Assembly: GCA_049297695.1 (NCBI GenBank)
Contig: JBAQUT010000010.1
Location: forward strand, 1-6,121
DNA from: JACKLD01 sp049297695
GTDB lineage: Bacteria; Pseudomonadota; Alphaproteobacteria; UBA2136; UBA6156
DNA: 6,121 nt
Direction: 5' to 3'
Shown: piece after piece, positions 5,598-6,121 of the stretch
How positions within the stretch are numbered: position 1 is the stretch's first letter
Layout: every line of letters begins with the position of its first letter
The notes under the pieces: model-generated
What the model saw: only the letters and a program-made list of their open reading frames with translations
Told to the model about the DNA's origin: nothing
Databases searched by the model: none
Position numbers and translations under genes: made by a program

Positions 5598-6121
5598 GAC
5601 TTACGCAGTTTAGCCAATTCGGCTTCCAGTTCGGCGATTTTGGTATCGCGGGGGTCTTGGGGGATGGGGGGTTTGAGGAAGGGGTTGAAGAGGCCCATCA
5701 CTTGCTGCATTTGCTCCAGCTGTTTGCGTTGGATTGTTTGCATGGTTTCTAGCTGTTTGAAGGGGGAAAAATTGCCCAGAGCGGCGTTGGTTTCCGCCTG
5801 GATGCGGGTTTGGTTTTGCTTGAAGGTGTCCATGACCATCGTAAGGTAATGGGGCAGCAGGGTTTGCATAGAGCCATCGTAAAACCCGATGATGGTTTTG
5901 AGGAAATCGGTGGGGAGAAGGGCTGCCCCTTTGGCATCTTCTTCCAAAATAATTTGGGCCAGCGTGGGGCGGGTGAGATCGTCGCCGGTTTTGGCATCGA
6001 CCACCTCGATGTTACGGCCTTGGCGGATGAGGGCGGCGACATCGTGCAGGGTTATGTAGGTGCTGGTTTCGGTGTTGTAAAGCCGTCGGTTGGCGTATTT
6101 TTTGATGATGAGGGGTTGGGG
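5594..6121 (-). CDS. phaR: Polyhydroxyalkanoate synthesis repressor PhaR (5' end outside window)
   Basis: The frame is open from the right edge to the TAA at 5596-5594, giving 175 visible residues. The true start lies beyond position 6121, probably by only a few codons, because family members have a short leader before the conserved IKKYANRRLYNT (here residues 6-17). The N-terminal DNA-binding domain (PHB_acc_N) continues through YITLHDVAALIRQG (22-35) and VVDAKTGDDLTRPTLAQII (40-58). Next comes the PHB_acc-type segment with LPTDFLKTIIGFYDGSMQ (69-86) and LPHYLTMVMDTF (89-100). A Gln/Met-rich helix, a Pro linker (KPPIPQDP) and a C-terminal coiled-coil-like helix (KIAELEAELAKLRKS) end the protein. 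PhaR represses phasin and storage genes and binds the polymer; in some alphaproteobacteria it affects carbon flux more widely. A GTG at 6004 is internal to the conserved domain and is not the start. No pha genes are visible to confirm the role. Confidence 0.93.
   Translation of the reverse strand, partial: PQPLIIKKYANRRLYNTETSTYITLHDVAALIRQGRNIEVVDAKTGDDLTRPTLAQIILEEDAKGAALLPTDFLKTIIGFYDGSMQTLLPHYLTMVMDTFKQNQTRIQAETNAALGNFSPFKQLETMQTIQRKQLEQMQQVMGLFNPFLKPPIPQDPRDTKIAELEAELAKLRKS

Noticed and set aside
5594..6004. GTG at 6004 as the start of the phaR-like gene
   Set aside because: The frame continues open upstream and encodes the conserved IKKYANRRLYNT block, so the real start is outside the window.

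Overview
The window looks like a piece of a moderately high-GC Gram-negative chromosome, most likely from an alphaproteobacterium. The evidence is a KdsB (lipopolysaccharide Kdo pathway), a PhaR-type polyhydroxyalkanoate regulator, a DUF3108 periplasmic protein and a TrmN6-like methyltransferase whose N-terminus has the alphaproteobacterial pattern. The taxonomic call rests on remembered family patterns, not on a search. Coding density is very high. No rRNA, tRNA, CRISPR array, insertion sequence or phage gene is visible.

Layout. Left half, minus strand: a 1031-residue putative lipoprotein (280-3375) is followed by the 5' part of a class I SAM-dependent methyltransferase that runs off the left edge (1-283). 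The two overlap by ATGA, so they are probably co-transcribed and translationally coupled. A 65-bp divergent gap (3376-3440) separates them from the right half. There, on the plus strand, a DUF3108 secreted protein (3441-4145) overlaps kdsB (4142-4876), again by ATGA. After a 37-bp gap comes a HhH-GPD DNA glycosylase of the AlkA type (4914-5597). It converges on, and overlaps by 4 bp, a minus-strand phaR-like gene (5594 to beyond the right edge).

Function. kdsB activates Kdo for lipid A-core synthesis. Its coupling to an exported DUF3108 protein, and the divergent large lipoprotein, give the middle of the window a cell-envelope flavour. The glycosylase (base-excision repair), the methyltransferase (probably tRNA-modifying) and PhaR (carbon-storage regulation) are housekeeping or regulatory neighbours with no evident shared pathway.

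Most notable points. (1) A 43-bp imperfect palindrome sits in frame inside the glycosylase gene, where the protein carries about 15-20 extra low-complexity residues. It resembles an intragenic palindromic repeat insertion. (2) The 1031-residue lipoprotein has a helical-repeat N-terminal part, a beta-rich C-terminal part and a Pro/Ser/Thr tail, and I do not recognise its family. I see no convincing defence system, mobile element or other wholly new multi-gene system; the rest of the window is ordinary chromosomal content.
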